From NCBI GenBank assembly GCA_003576705.1, contig QOZS01000011.1, positions 57,511-121,510 of the forward strand: 64,000 nucleotides of DNA, written 5' to 3'. The notes below the pieces were generated by a model. It had not been told where the DNA came from and did not search any database. It saw only the letters and a list, made by a program, of their open reading frames with translations. The position numbers were made by a program, and so were the translations under genes. Positions 8,403 to 18,724 of this stretch are shown piece by piece. Origin of the DNA: Desertibaculum subflavum. Its GTDB lineage: Bacteria > Pseudomonadota > Alphaproteobacteria > Ferrovibrionales > Ferrovibrionaceae. How positions within the stretch are numbered: position 1 is the first letter of the stretch; every line of letters starts with the position of its first letter.

Positions 8403-9853
8403 TCGCGACCACCTCCCGACGCCTCTGCGCGGCCGCGGCGGCACTGCTGCTCGCGGCGGGTGCCGCAGCAGCCGAGCCGCCCGATTTCTCGAAACCCGAA
8501 CCCGGCGAGGCGGAGCCGGGCGGCGCGGCGACCTCGCACGCTCCGCGCAATACCAGCGCGTTCTCCCAATTCTCCGCCAACATGCATTTCAGCCGCCAGA
8601 TCAACTTCAAGGTCGGCGACGGCATCTTCCGCAAGCTCTGGGTCTCGGCGCCCGCCTCGACAAAATCCTCCGACGGGCTGGGCCCGCTCTACAACTCGCG
8701 CTCCTGCCAGAGCTGCCATCTGAAGGATGGCCGCGGACGCCCGCCGGCGCCGGGCGAAGCGGCAGTGTCGATGTTCCTGCGCCTCTCGGTGCCGGCGCGC
8801 AACGACGAGGAGCGTGCCCTGCTCGCGAGCCTCCGCGCGGCGGTGATCCCCGAGCCGACTTACGGCACCCAGCTGCAGAACTTCTCGGTGCAGGGCGTGC
8901 TGGCCGAAGGGCGGATGGAGATCGCCTACGAGGAACTGCCGGTGACCCTGGCCGACGGCGGGATCGTGCGCCTGCGCAAGCCCCGCTACCGCGCGGCCGA
9001 GCTGAATTACGGGCCGATGGCCCCTGGTGCCATGCTGTCGCCGCGCGTCGCGCCGCCGATGATCGGCATGGGCCTGCTGGAGGCGATCCCGGACGCCGAC
9101 ATCCTGGCCCGCGCCGATCCGGAGGATCGCAACGGCGACGGCATCTCCGGCCGACCCAACCGCGTCTGGAGCGAGATCGACGGCAAGGTGATGCTGGGAA
9201 GGTTCGGCTGGAAGGCCGGCGAGGCCAGTGTCGCGGCGCAATCGGCGCATGCCTTCGCCGGCGATATGGGCCTCTCCTCCGCCCTCGCCCCGGATGCCTG
9301 GGGCGATTGCAGCGCCGCCCAGGCCGATTGCCGTAGGGCACCGGACGGGCGCGATGCCAAGGAAGGCGTCGAGGTGACCAGGCAGATGCTGGACCTCGTC
9401 GTGTTCTATGCCCGCAACCTGGCGGTGCCGGCCCGGCCCAACGCGGCGGCGCCCGAGGTGCTGGCCGGGAAGCGGATCTTCCATGCCGCCGGCTGTGCCG
9501 CCTGCCACAATCCGAGCTTCACCACGCGCGCCGATTCCGCCGAGCTCGAGCAATCGGCGCAGAAGATCTGGCCCTATACCGATCTCCTGCTGCACGACAT
9601 GGGTGAGGGTCTCGCCGACAACCGCCCGGAGAGCGCCGCCGACGGGCGCGAATGGCGCACGGCGCCGCTCTGGGGCCTCGGCCTGACCGAGATCGTGAGT
9701 GGCCATACCCAGCTGCTGCATGACGGCCGCGCCCGCAACCCGCTGGAGGCGATCCTTTGGCATGGCGGCGAGGCGGAGGCGGCGAAGCAGCGGGTGATCG
9801 CGATGCCGAAGAAGGAGCGCGAGGCGCTGCTCGCCTTCCTGCGCTCGTTGTAA
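8399..9853 (+). CDS. Di-haem cytochrome c/oxidoreductase, DUF1111 family (probable ATA start)
   Basis: Periplasmic c-type cytochrome related to di-haem peroxidases and 'thiol oxidoreductases'. Haem motifs are CQSCH at residues 103-107 and CAACH at 366-370, counted from the ATA. No ATG, GTG or TTG precedes the signal peptide. The frame opens at ATA 8399, overlapping the imelysin stop as ATAG, with AAGG 7 nt upstream. It then encodes an RR-containing n-region, an Ala/Leu core and a cleavable AAAE site. The first ATG (8582) lies well beyond the signal peptide and would give a protein that could not be exported for haem attachment. The protein is about 484 residues and probably oxidises or reduces iron beside the imelysins. 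Confidence 0.85.
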   Translation: MVATTSRRLCAAAAALLLAAGAAAAEPPDFSKPEPGEAEPGGAATSHAPRNTSAFSQFSANMHFSRQINFKVGDGIFRKLWVSAPASTKSSDGLGPLYNSRSCQSCHLKDGRGRPPAPGEAAVSMFLRLSVPARNDEERALLASLRAAVIPEPTYGTQLQNFSVQGVLAEGRMEIAYEELPVTLADGGIVRLRKPRYRAAELNYGPMAPGAMLSPRVAPPMIGMGLLEAIPDADILARADPEDRNGDGISGRPNRVWSEIDGKVMLGRFGWKAGEASVAAQSAHAFAGDMGLSSALAPDAWGDCSAAQADCRRAPDGRDAKEGVEVTRQMLDLVVFYARNLAVPARPNAAAPEVLAGKRIFHAAGCAACHNPSFTTRADSAELEQSAQKIWPYTDLLLHDMGEGLADNRPESAADGREWRTAPLWGLGLTEIVSGHTQLLHDGRARNPLEAILWHGGEAEAAKQRVIAMPKKEREALLAFLRSL

Positions 9854-9864
9854 GGAGTCCCCCG

Positions 9865-10983
9865 ATGCCAAGCGCCTTGCTGCGCCTCGTGCTGGTGCTG
9901 GTCGCCATGGGATGCGCCCGCGCCGTGGCCGCGGCGCCGACCGATGCCGATTACCGGCGTCTGAACGAAGCGCTGGTCACCGGCCATATCCTGCCCCGCC
10001 AGGACAAGCTGGCCGAGGCGACGAAGGCGCTGGCGGCGGAAGCCGGGCGCTTCTGCGCGGCGCCGACCGCCGCCTCGCTCGGCACCATGCGCGACGCCTT
10101 CGACCGTGCGGTCGATGCCTGGCAGGGCGTCCAGCACGTCCGGTTCGGCCCGATCGAGCTGTTCATGCGCAACATGCGTCTCGCCTTCTGGCCGGACCCG
10201 CGCAACACCGTGTCGCGCCAGGTCGACGAGTTGCTGGCGGGCAAGGATGCCGGTGCGCTCACCGCCCAGGCCTTCGCGCGCGGCAATGTCGCCGGCCAGG
10301 GCTTTCCGGCGCTGGAGCGCCTGCTCTATGGAGAGGATGCCGCCGCGAAGCTGACCGGCGGCGGCGCGGAGGCGGCCTTCCGCTGCGATGCGATCCGCGC
10401 CATCGCCGGCAATCTCGCCGGCATGGCCGCCGACATCCGCCGCGAATGGATTGAGGGCGCCGAAGCGCAGGCCAAAGTGATGGCGGAGGCCGGCCAGTCC
10501 GGCGACCGCTATGCCGGCCCGAAGGAGGTCACCCTCGACCTTTTCAAGAGCCTGCATGCCGCGGTGGAGCTGGTGGCCGACCACAAGCTCGCCCGCCCGC
10601 TCGGCGCCTCGCTGCAGGCGGCGCGGCCGCAGCTCGCCGAGGCCTGGCGCAGCCGGCGCTCGCTCGCCGCATTGCGGCTCAACCTCGAGGCGGCGGAAGC
10701 GATGTATCTCGGCGAGGACGGCGGTGCCGGCTTCTCCGCCTTCGTGCGCGACGTCGCCGGCAACGCGGCGCTGGACGATTTGCTGCGCCGCGCCTTCGCG
10801 CAGACCCGCGGCACCGCCGCCTCGATCGGCAAGCCGCTGGAGGTGGCGGTGCTCGATCCGGCCGAGCGGCCGAAGCTGGTCCAGCTCGCCCGCGAAGCCT
10901 CGGCGCTGAAGACTCTGCTCGCGCAGCGGCTGACGGTGGCGCTCGACATCCCGCTCGGCTTCAACGCGCTCGACGGAGACTGA
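9865..10983 (+). CDS. Second imelysin family protein
   Basis: A 372-residue imelysin-domain protein with a signal peptide at about residues 1-24 (MPSALLRLVLVLVAMGCARAVAAA). The start is the ATG at 9865, 7 nt after AAGGAG. Recognisable segments are HVRFGPIELFMRN, NVAGQGFPALERLLYGED and ADHKLARPLG. The canonical GxHxxE is degenerate here (GFPALERLLYG keeps only the glutamate), as in many second-copy imelysins of these operons. It lies 11 bp after the DUF1111 gene and 2 bp before the DUF1513 gene. Paired imelysins around a di-haem protein suggest that they form one periplasmic metal-handling complex. Confidence 0.85.
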   Translation: MPSALLRLVLVLVAMGCARAVAAAPTDADYRRLNEALVTGHILPRQDKLAEATKALAAEAGRFCAAPTAASLGTMRDAFDRAVDAWQGVQHVRFGPIELFMRNMRLAFWPDPRNTVSRQVDELLAGKDAGALTAQAFARGNVAGQGFPALERLLYGEDAAAKLTGGGAEAAFRCDAIRAIAGNLAGMAADIRREWIEGAEAQAKVMAEAGQSGDRYAGPKEVTLDLFKSLHAAVELVADHKLARPLGASLQAARPQLAEAWRSRRSLAALRLNLEAAEAMYLGEDGGAGFSAFVRDVAGNAALDDLLRRAFAQTRGTAASIGKPLEVAVLDPAERPKLVQLAREASALKTLLAQRLTVALDIPLGFNALDGD

Positions 10984-10985
10984 CG

Positions 10986-12110
10986 ATGACCTTCCGGATC
11001 GACCGCCGCGAGGCGCTGCTGGGCCTTCTCGGCGTCGCCATGGCGCCGCATGTGGCGCGCGCCGCCGCGGCGGCACCGCAGCGCGTCATCGGCGCGCGCG
11101 CCGATACCGGCAGCCGCTACTTCGTGACCGGCTTCGATACGGCGGGCGACGTCGCCTTCGATCTGCCGCTGCCGGGCCGCGGACACGGTTTCGCGGTCCG
11201 CCGCGACGGCGGCGAGGCGGTCGCCTTCTCGCGGCGGCCGGGCGACCGGATCACCGTTCTCGATCCGCGAGCTGGGCGGATGGTGCGCGAAGTGGCGGCG
11301 GCGACCGATCGCTGGTTCAACGGGCACGGCACCTATGGCCCCTCGGGCCGCGTGCTCTACGCGAGCGAAACGATCGCCTCTTCCGGCGACGGCGTGATCG
11401 GCGTGTACGACGCCGGCGCCGGCTTCCGGCGGGTCGGCGAGTTCCCGTCCGGCGGCCTCGATCCGCACGACATGCGGCTGCTGCCCGGCGGCGAGACGAT
11501 CGTGGTCGCCAATGGCGGCATCCTGACCCATCCCGACGCGCCGGGATTCCAGCTGAACCTGCACGACATGCAGCCGTCGCTCGCCTATCTCGACGCGGGC
11601 AGCGGCGCGCTCCGGCAGAAGGCGACATTGCCGCCGGCCCTGCACCAGCTCGGCACCCGCCATCTCGCCGTCGCCCCCGACGGCACGGTCGCCGTCGCCA
11701 TGCAGTTCGCCGGTCCGTCGATGCGCACCGTGCCGCTGGTCGCCACTCACCGCCTCGGCGCGCCGGAGATGACGTTTCTGCCGCTGACGGAGGACCTGCT
11801 GGCGGGCCTGCGCGGCTATTGCGGCAGCGCGGCGATGGACGCAACCGGCACCGTGCTCGGCATCGCCTCGCCGCGCGGCAACCTGGCGGTGTTCTGGGAC
11901 CTGGCGACTGGTCACGTGCTGGGAAAGGTCGGCGTTGCCGATGGCTGCGGTATCGCTGCCGACGGGGAAGACGGCTTCCTGCTCGGCAGCGGCTTGGGCG
12001 GCATGTTCCGCTACCAGCCGGGCGCGGCCGACGCCACCCGCTTGCCGCTTGCGCTTGCAACGACGGCCCGCTGGGACAACCACCTGATGACCCTGCCCGC
12101 CACCGGCTGA
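10986..12110 (+). CDS. DUF1513 Tat-exported beta-propeller protein
   Basis: A 374-residue protein with a twin-arginine type leader: DRREALLGLLGVAM at residues 6-19, with Arg7-Arg8, and cleavage near AARA-AAAA. The mature part is rich in short beta strands with Gly/Asp turns (GRGHGFAVRRDGGEAVAFSR, GHGTYGPSGRVLYASE, GLDPHDMRLLPGG), as expected for the DUF1513 propeller. Tat export suggests folding or cofactor loading in the cytoplasm. It is the last gene of the imelysin operon, 2 bp after the second imelysin. In other proteobacteria the same four families occur together and are iron-regulated (established association). Confidence 0.88.
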   Translation: MTFRIDRREALLGLLGVAMAPHVARAAAAAPQRVIGARADTGSRYFVTGFDTAGDVAFDLPLPGRGHGFAVRRDGGEAVAFSRRPGDRITVLDPRAGRMVREVAAATDRWFNGHGTYGPSGRVLYASETIASSGDGVIGVYDAGAGFRRVGEFPSGGLDPHDMRLLPGGETIVVANGGILTHPDAPGFQLNLHDMQPSLAYLDAGSGALRQKATLPPALHQLGTRHLAVAPDGTVAVAMQFAGPSMRTVPLVATHRLGAPEMTFLPLTEDLLAGLRGYCGSAAMDATGTVLGIASPRGNLAVFWDLATGHVLGKVGVADGCGIAADGEDGFLLGSGLGGMFRYQPGAADATRLPLALATTARWDNHLMTLPATG

Positions 12111-12224
12111 GCTTCGCCGGCGCGCAATAAGCCGTGAGGTCGGTTGCGCGAATCCCGCGCGGCATGCAACGTGGGCGGGATGACGGACCATCGACGGCCT
12201 CGGCCGCACACCCTCGCATAGCCC

Positions 12225-13328
12225 GTGCTGGCCTACATCATCCGCCGCCTGCTGCTCGTGATCCCGACCTTGCTCGGGGTGATGCTGATCAACTTCGTGG
12301 TCGTGCAGTTCGCGCCGGGCGGCCCGATCGAGCAGATCATCGCCGAAGTGCAGGGCACCGCCGTGGGCGCGACCGCCCGGTTCGGCGGCGGTACCGGCGG
12401 CGAGGTCGGCGGCGGCGCACCTGCGCCCGTGGATGGCAGTGGCAGCCGCTACCGCGGTGCCCAGGGCCTGGACCCCGAATTCATCAAGCAGCTGGAGCGC
12501 CAGTTCGGCTTCGACCGGCCTGCGCATGAGCGCTTCCTCAAGATGCTGGGCGACTATCTGGTGTTCGATTTCGGCGACAGCTATTTCCGCGACCGTTCGG
12601 TGATCGGGCTGATCATCGAGAAATTGCCGGTCTCGATCTCGCTCGGTCTGTGGACGACGCTGCTCATCTACGTCATCTCGATTCCGCTCGGCATCGCCAA
12701 GGCGGTGCGCGACGGATCGCGGTTCGACATCTGGACCTCCGGCGTGATCATCGCCGGCGCCGCCATACCCGGCTTCCTGTTCGCCGTGCTGCTGATCGTG
12801 CTGTTCGCCGGCGGCAGCTATTTCTCCTGGTTCCCGCTGCGCGACATCATCTCGCCGAACTGGCGCGAGATGGGTCCGATCGAGCTCGTGCTCGACTATT
12901 TCTGGCACATGGCGCTGCCGATCGCCGCGCTCGTCATCGGCGGCTTCGCCACCCTCACATTGCTGACCAAGAATTCCTTCCTCGACGAGATCGGCAAGCA
13001 ATACGTGGTGACGGCGCGCGCCAAGGGACTGTCGGAGGGCCGCGTGCTCTACGGCCACGTGTTCCGCAATGCGATGCTGATCATCATCGCGGGCTTCCCC
13101 GGCGCCTTCGTCAGCATCTTCTTCACCGGCGCGCTGCTGATCGAGGTGATCTTCTCGCTCGACGGGCTCGGCCTGCTCGGCTTCGAGGCCGCGATCAAGC
13201 GCGACTACAACGTGATCTTCGCCACGCTGTACATGTTCACCCTGCTCGGCCTGCTGATGCAGCTGGTCAGCGACCTGACCTATGTGCTGGTCGATCCGCG
13301 GATCGACTTCGAGAGCCGGGCGACCTGA
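12225..13328 (+). CDS. yejB: Oligopeptide/microcin C type ABC transporter permease YejB
   Basis: Inner-membrane permease of the DppB/OppB family with 367 residues. It starts at GTG 12225 ([20 protein letters not shown]), the typical first transmembrane segment. A glycine-rich periplasmic loop at about 55-85 is characteristic of YejB. The EAA loop lies in the cytoplasm near [26 protein letters not shown], and about six membrane segments are visible. It is first of yejB-yejE-yejF, 5 bp before yejE. No periplasmic binding protein gene (yejA) precedes it. Confidence 0.92.
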   Translation: MLAYIIRRLLLVIPTLLGVMLINFVVVQFAPGGPIEQIIAEVQGTAVGATARFGGGTGGEVGGGAPAPVDGSGSRYRGAQGLDPEFIKQLERQFGFDRPAHERFLKMLGDYLVFDFGDSYFRDRSVIGLIIEKLPVSISLGLWTTLLIYVISIPLGIAKAVRDGSRFDIWTSGVIIAGAAIPGFLFAVLLIVLFAGGSYFSWFPLRDIISPNWREMGPIELVLDYFWHMALPIAALVIGGFATLTLLTKNSFLDEIGKQYVVTARAKGLSEGRVLYGHVFRNAMLIIIAGFPGAFVSIFFTGALLIEVIFSLDGLGLLGFEAAIKRDYNVIFATLYMFTLLGLLMQLVSDLTYVLVDPRIDFESRAT

Positions 13329-13333
13329 GCGGC

Positions 13334-14355
13334 ATGCGGCTCTCCCCGATCAACCAGCGGCGCTGGGAGAACTTCAAGCGGAACCGCCGCGGCTTCTGGT
13401 CGCTGTGGATCTTCCTGTTTTTCTTCGTCCTCGCCCTGTTCGCCGAGTTCATCGCCAACGAAAAGCCGCTCCTCGTCTCCTACAAGGGCGAGCTCTATTT
13501 CCCGGTGGTGGTGCCCTATCCGGAGACTACGTTCGACGGCGTGTTCGAGACCGAGGCGGTCTACCGCGACCCCTTCGTCAAGGACGAGATCGAGAAGCAC
13601 GGCTGGATGCTCTGGCCGCTGGTCCGCTACAGCTACCAGACGATCAATTTCGACCTGCCGGTGCCGGCGCCGGCGCCGCCCTCGGCGGAGAACTGGCTCG
13701 GCACCGACGACCAGGGCCGCGACGTGGTGGCGCGGCTGATCTACGGCTTCCGCATCTCGGTGCTGTTCGGCCTCACGCTCACCATCCTCAGCTCGATCAT
13801 CGGCATCATGGCGGGCGCCGTGCAGGGCTATTTCGGCGGCGCCGTCGACCTAATCTTCCAGCGCCTGATCGAGATCTGGGGCGGCCTGCCGCAGCTCTAC
13901 CTGCTGATCATCCTGGCGGCGATCATCACGCCGAATTTCTGGTGGCTGCTGATGCTGATGCTGCTGTTCAGCTGGACGGCGCTGGTCGGCGTGGTCAGGG
14001 CCGAGTTCCTGCGCGCCCGCAACCTGGACTACGTACGCGCGGCACGCGCGCTCGGCGTGTCAGACCGCGCCATCATGTGGCGCCACATGCTGCCGAACGC
14101 GATGGTGGCGACCCTGACCTTCCTGCCCTTCATCCTGTCGGGCTCGCTCACCACCCTCGCCAGCCTCGACTTCCTCGGCTTCGGCCTGCCGCCGGGCTCC
14201 CCTTCGCTCGGCGAACTGCTGCAGCAGGGCAAGACCAACCTGCAGGCGCCCTGGCTCGGCATCACCGCCTTCACCGTGATCGCCGTCATGCTCTCGCTTC
14301 TGGTCTTCGTCGGCGAAGCCGTCCGCGACGCCTTCGACCCCCGCAAAACCTTCCG

Positions 14356-14359
<4 letters not shown>
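13334..14359 (+). CDS. yejE: ABC transporter permease YejE
   Basis: A 341-residue DppC/OppC-type permease, partner of YejB. It begins MRLSPINQRRWENFKRNRR and has a first membrane segment at about 24-44. A long periplasmic loop follows (VSYKGELYFPVVVPYPETTFDG and the QTINFDLPVPAPAPPS region, followed by ENWLGTDDQGRDVVARLIYGFR), a YejE hallmark. Five further membrane segments and an EAA loop (DYVRAARALGVSDRAIMWRHMLPNAM) complete it. The ATG at 13334 fits the family start. Its stop overlaps the yejF GTG by 3 bp (GTGA). Confidence 0.92.
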
Positions 14360-15996
<1,637 letters not shown>

Positions 15997-16017
15997 GCCG
16001 GCGGTTAAGACAGGTGC

Positions 16018-16845
16018 ATGCCGGATCGCGATGCCCTCCTCGCCGCGCTCCGCTTCCAGTTGGAGGCGGGGGCCGATGCCTGCATCGCCGACCAGCCAAT
16101 CGACCGCTTTGCCGCGCCGCCTCTGGCGCAGATCGCCGGGCCTCCCGCGGCTCCCCCGCCGGAGCCTGCGCGCAGCCGGCCGGCCGCCATCGCCTCGGCA
16201 CTTGCATTGGCGCCGACCGGCAGCGCCGCCGAGGGCGCCATGGCCAGCGCCGCGGCATGCCGGACGATCGAGGAATTGCGGGCGGCAGTCGAAGCCTTCG
16301 ACGGTTGCCCGCTCAAGGACACCGCCAGCCGCACGGTATTCGCCGACGGGCGCCCGGGTTCGGCGCTGCTGATCATGGGCGAGGCACCGGGCCGCGAGGA
16401 GGACCGGCTGGGCCTGCCCTTCGTCGGGGAAAGCGGCAAGCTGCTCGACCGGATGCTGGCCGCAATCGGGCTGGACCGGCGCAACGTCTTCATCAGCAAC
16501 GTCATTTACTGGCGCCCGCCAGGCAATCGCACTCCGTCGCAGGAAGAGATCATGGCCTGCCTGCCCTTCGCGCGGCGCCTGATCGAGCTGTCGCGGCCCA
16601 AAGTGGTGCTGGCGCTCGGCAATGCGGCGGTGCAGACTCTGCTCCGCCGGCCGGAGGGCATCACGCGACTGCGTGGCCGCTGGGTCGATTACCCGCTGGA
16701 CGGCGGCACCGTTCCCCTCATGCCGTCCTTTCACCCAGCCTTCCTGCTGCGCCAGCCCGGCCTCAAGCGCGAGTCGTGGCGAGACGTGCTGGCGGTGCGT
16801 GCGCGCCTTGCCGAGGCGGGTGCCTGGCCGCCGGAAGGCAGTTGA
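16018..16845 (+). CDS. Uracil-DNA glycosylase, family 4-like
   Basis: Removes uracil from DNA. The 275 residues have a proline- and alanine-rich N-terminal stretch (about 30-80) and then the catalytic domain. Motif A is GEAPGREEDRLGLPFVGESGKLLDRML near residues 120-146, ISNVIYWRPPGNRTP follows, and the C-terminal motif is MPSFHPAFLLRQPGLK. The family 4 iron-sulphur site normally needs four cysteines starting with CxxCPL. Here the first is replaced (FDGCPLKDTA), as in several alphaproteobacterial relatives, so cluster binding is uncertain. The gene starts 21 bp after yejF but is functionally unrelated. Confidence 0.85.
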   Translation: MPDRDALLAALRFQLEAGADACIADQPIDRFAAPPLAQIAGPPAAPPPEPARSRPAAIASALALAPTGSAAEGAMASAAACRTIEELRAAVEAFDGCPLKDTASRTVFADGRPGSALLIMGEAPGREEDRLGLPFVGESGKLLDRMLAAIGLDRRNVFISNVIYWRPPGNRTPSQEEIMACLPFARRLIELSRPKVVLALGNAAVQTLLRRPEGITRLRGRWVDYPLDGGTVPLMPSFHPAFLLRQPGLKRESWRDVLAVRARLAEAGAWPPEGS

Positions 16846-16889
16846 TCTTGACTTCTGCCTTAACGATATCTCTTCTTGATTCCACAATC

Positions 16890-16921
16890 TTCGATGTCAC
16901 TTTTTCTGAATTCGATGTCAC
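16890..16921. repeat. Direct repeat TTCGATGTCAC, two copies 21 bp apart
   Basis: The 11-mer TTCGATGTCAC occurs at 16890-16900 and again at 16911-16921. The 21-bp period equals two helical turns, so a dimeric regulator could bind both on one DNA face. It lies in an AT-richer 277-bp spacer between the uracil-DNA glycosylase and the lytic transglycosylase, about 200 bp before the latter's start. Confidence 0.5.
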
Positions 16922-16931
16922 ACATGGCAAA

Positions 16932-16951
16932 CTTTGTGTTAAGTCACAAAG
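16932..16951. promoter_or_regulatory. Inverted repeat CTTTGTG-N6-CACAAAG
   Basis: Perfect 7-bp arms (CTTTGTG at 16932-16938, CACAAAG at 16945-16951) are separated by TTAAGT. It lies 10 bp after the direct repeats in the same spacer. It could be an operator for the downstream lytic transglycosylase gene or a small hairpin in its leader. No U-tract follows, so a terminator is unlikely. Confidence 0.4.
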
Positions 16952-17122
16952 AAATCACCGAAGAGGTTGCTGGCGCGAGACGGGAAGAATTCCCTGATAC
17001 TGTTTACCATAGGCTCTAAGTCGTTGTTTTCCGGGGATTTCACTGGGATCTCCACAGGAAATTCGCCGCCGACCTGATTTTTTGCTTGCCAGGGCCTAGC
17101 TGACTGAGCCACGCTTCCCACC

Positions 17123-18724
17123 ATGCAAAGGGGAGAGACGAGACCGGCACGGCCGGCCCGCCTGGCAGTTGCTTTTGTCCTTGGGGGGGCCTTGATACTC
17201 GGAGGGTTGCTGACCCTCGGCTCCGCCACGCCCGCCGCGGCCCGTACCGGCGAGCGCCCGGGGACGATTGGCGCGCCCTGGATTGCAGCTTCTCCCGCCC
17301 TGACCTCTGCCGATATCGACCGCTATCGCGCCGTCTTCGCCCTGCAGGAAGCCGGGAAGTTCGCCGAAGCCGACCACGAGATCGAGCAGCTGAACGACCG
17401 GCTGCTGCTGGGCCATGTCCTGGCGCAGCGCTATCTGCATCCGAAATACCTGACGCCGTACAGCGAACTGGCCCAGTGGGTTGAGGATTACGGCGACCAT
17501 GTCGGGGCCGACAAGATCCACCGGCTGGCATTGCTCCGGCTGCCGCAGGGGCGTACCGCGCCGCCGACGCCCCCCGGCCCGACCCTGCCCGCCTATCTGC
17601 GCGGCGGCCGCACCGTCTATGCCGAGGCGGCCGTGAAGGTCGCATCCAATGATTTCGACGAGGGCATCGCCGCTTGGCGAGCCGGCCGCTTCGCAGTCGC
17701 CGCCAGGCACTTCGAGCGTGTCGCCGGCCTGGCCGGCGCCCCCGCGGAAGATGTTGCCAGCGCAGCCCTCTGGGCCTCGCGGACCAACCTGCGGCTTGGC
17801 AAACCGGCCAAGGTCAACCAGTGGCTCGCCCGGGCCGCCGAGTTCCCCCACACCTTCTATGGCCTGATCGCACGTCGCCAGCTGGGCCAGGATGTCGACC
17901 TGCGCGACGAGGCCGATGGCGACCGTTACACGGTGTTCGACCGCGTGCTCGGCGTGCCGGGCGTCCGCCGGGCCATTGCCTTGGCGGAGGTCGGCGAGCG
18001 GGAGCGTGCGCTTGCCGAGATCCGTGCGCTCTACCACCAGGCGGACGAGACCACCGGCACCGTGCTGCTCGAGCTGGCGGCCCAGGTCGATGCGCCAGCC
18101 GAGGTCATGCGGTTCGGCTACGAGGCCACCGCCCGTATCGCCGCGACCAAGGCAACCCCGGCACTGTTCCCGGTGCCGCGCTGGGAGCCGCTCGGCGGCT
18201 TCGTGGTGGACCGGGCCCTCGTCTTCGCCCTGATGCGCCGCGAGAGCGGCTTCGAGACCACGGCGAAGTCGCAGGCCAGCGCCCGCGGCCTGATGCAGCT
18301 GATGCCGAACACTGCCGCCTTCGTCGCCCGCGACCCGGCCTTCGGCCAGCCGATCAAGGGCTCGCTCGACGATCCGCGGGTGAACATGGAGCTCGGCCAG
18401 CGCTACGTCACGCATCTCGCGCGGACCGACCTTATCCGCGGCAGCTTGGTCCATCTGCTGGCCGCCTACAATGCCGGCCCCGGCACGCTGAAGACCTGGC
18501 GCGACAGCCTGAAGATTGAGGACGATCCGCTGCTCTTCATCGCCAGCGTCCCCTTCCCGGAGACCCGAGGCTTCATCGAGCACGTGCTGGCGAATTACTG
18601 GATCTATGCCAGCCGGATGGGCCGCGACCTGCGCAGCCTGGACGAGCTTGCCGGGGGCAAGTGGCCTCTCTACGTTGATGAGGGAACCGCTCGCGCGAGG
18701 TCCCTCGACTATGCCTCGGATTGA
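17123..18724 (+). CDS. Soluble lytic murein transglycosylase
   Basis: Periplasmic enzyme that cleaves peptidoglycan glycan strands with anhydro-muropeptide formation. The 533 residues start with a signal peptide (hydrophobic core AVAFVLGGALILGGLLTLG, about residues 14-34). A long alpha-superhelical region of TPR-like repeats follows to about 355. The SLT domain contains MRRESGFETTAKSQASARGLMQLMP with catalytic Glu374, then the ELGQRYVTHL and LLAAYNAGPGTLKTW motifs. Architecture matches Slt70-like family 1A enzymes, though shorter. Its last 14 bp overlap the start of moaB. Confidence 0.93.
   Translation: MQRGETRPARPARLAVAFVLGGALILGGLLTLGSATPAAARTGERPGTIGAPWIAASPALTSADIDRYRAVFALQEAGKFAEADHEIEQLNDRLLLGHVLAQRYLHPKYLTPYSELAQWVEDYGDHVGADKIHRLALLRLPQGRTAPPTPPGPTLPAYLRGGRTVYAEAAVKVASNDFDEGIAAWRAGRFAVAARHFERVAGLAGAPAEDVASAALWASRTNLRLGKPAKVNQWLARAAEFPHTFYGLIARRQLGQDVDLRDEADGDRYTVFDRVLGVPGVRRAIALAEVGERERALAEIRALYHQADETTGTVLLELAAQVDAPAEVMRFGYEATARIAATKATPALFPVPRWEPLGGFVVDRALVFALMRRESGFETTAKSQASARGLMQLMPNTAAFVARDPAFGQPIKGSLDDPRVNMELGQRYVTHLARTDLIRGSLVHLLAAYNAGPGTLKTWRDSLKIEDDPLLFIASVPFPETRGFIEHVLANYWIYASRMGRDLRSLDELAGGKWPLYVDEGTARARSLDYASD

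Noticed and set aside
5874..8444. Very long open frame (856 codons) on the minus strand opposite the desaturase and imelysin genes
   Set aside because: Its translation is low-complexity and repeats His/Arg/Gly-rich text typical of the antisense frame of GC-rich genes. The plus-strand genes have clear domain motifs.
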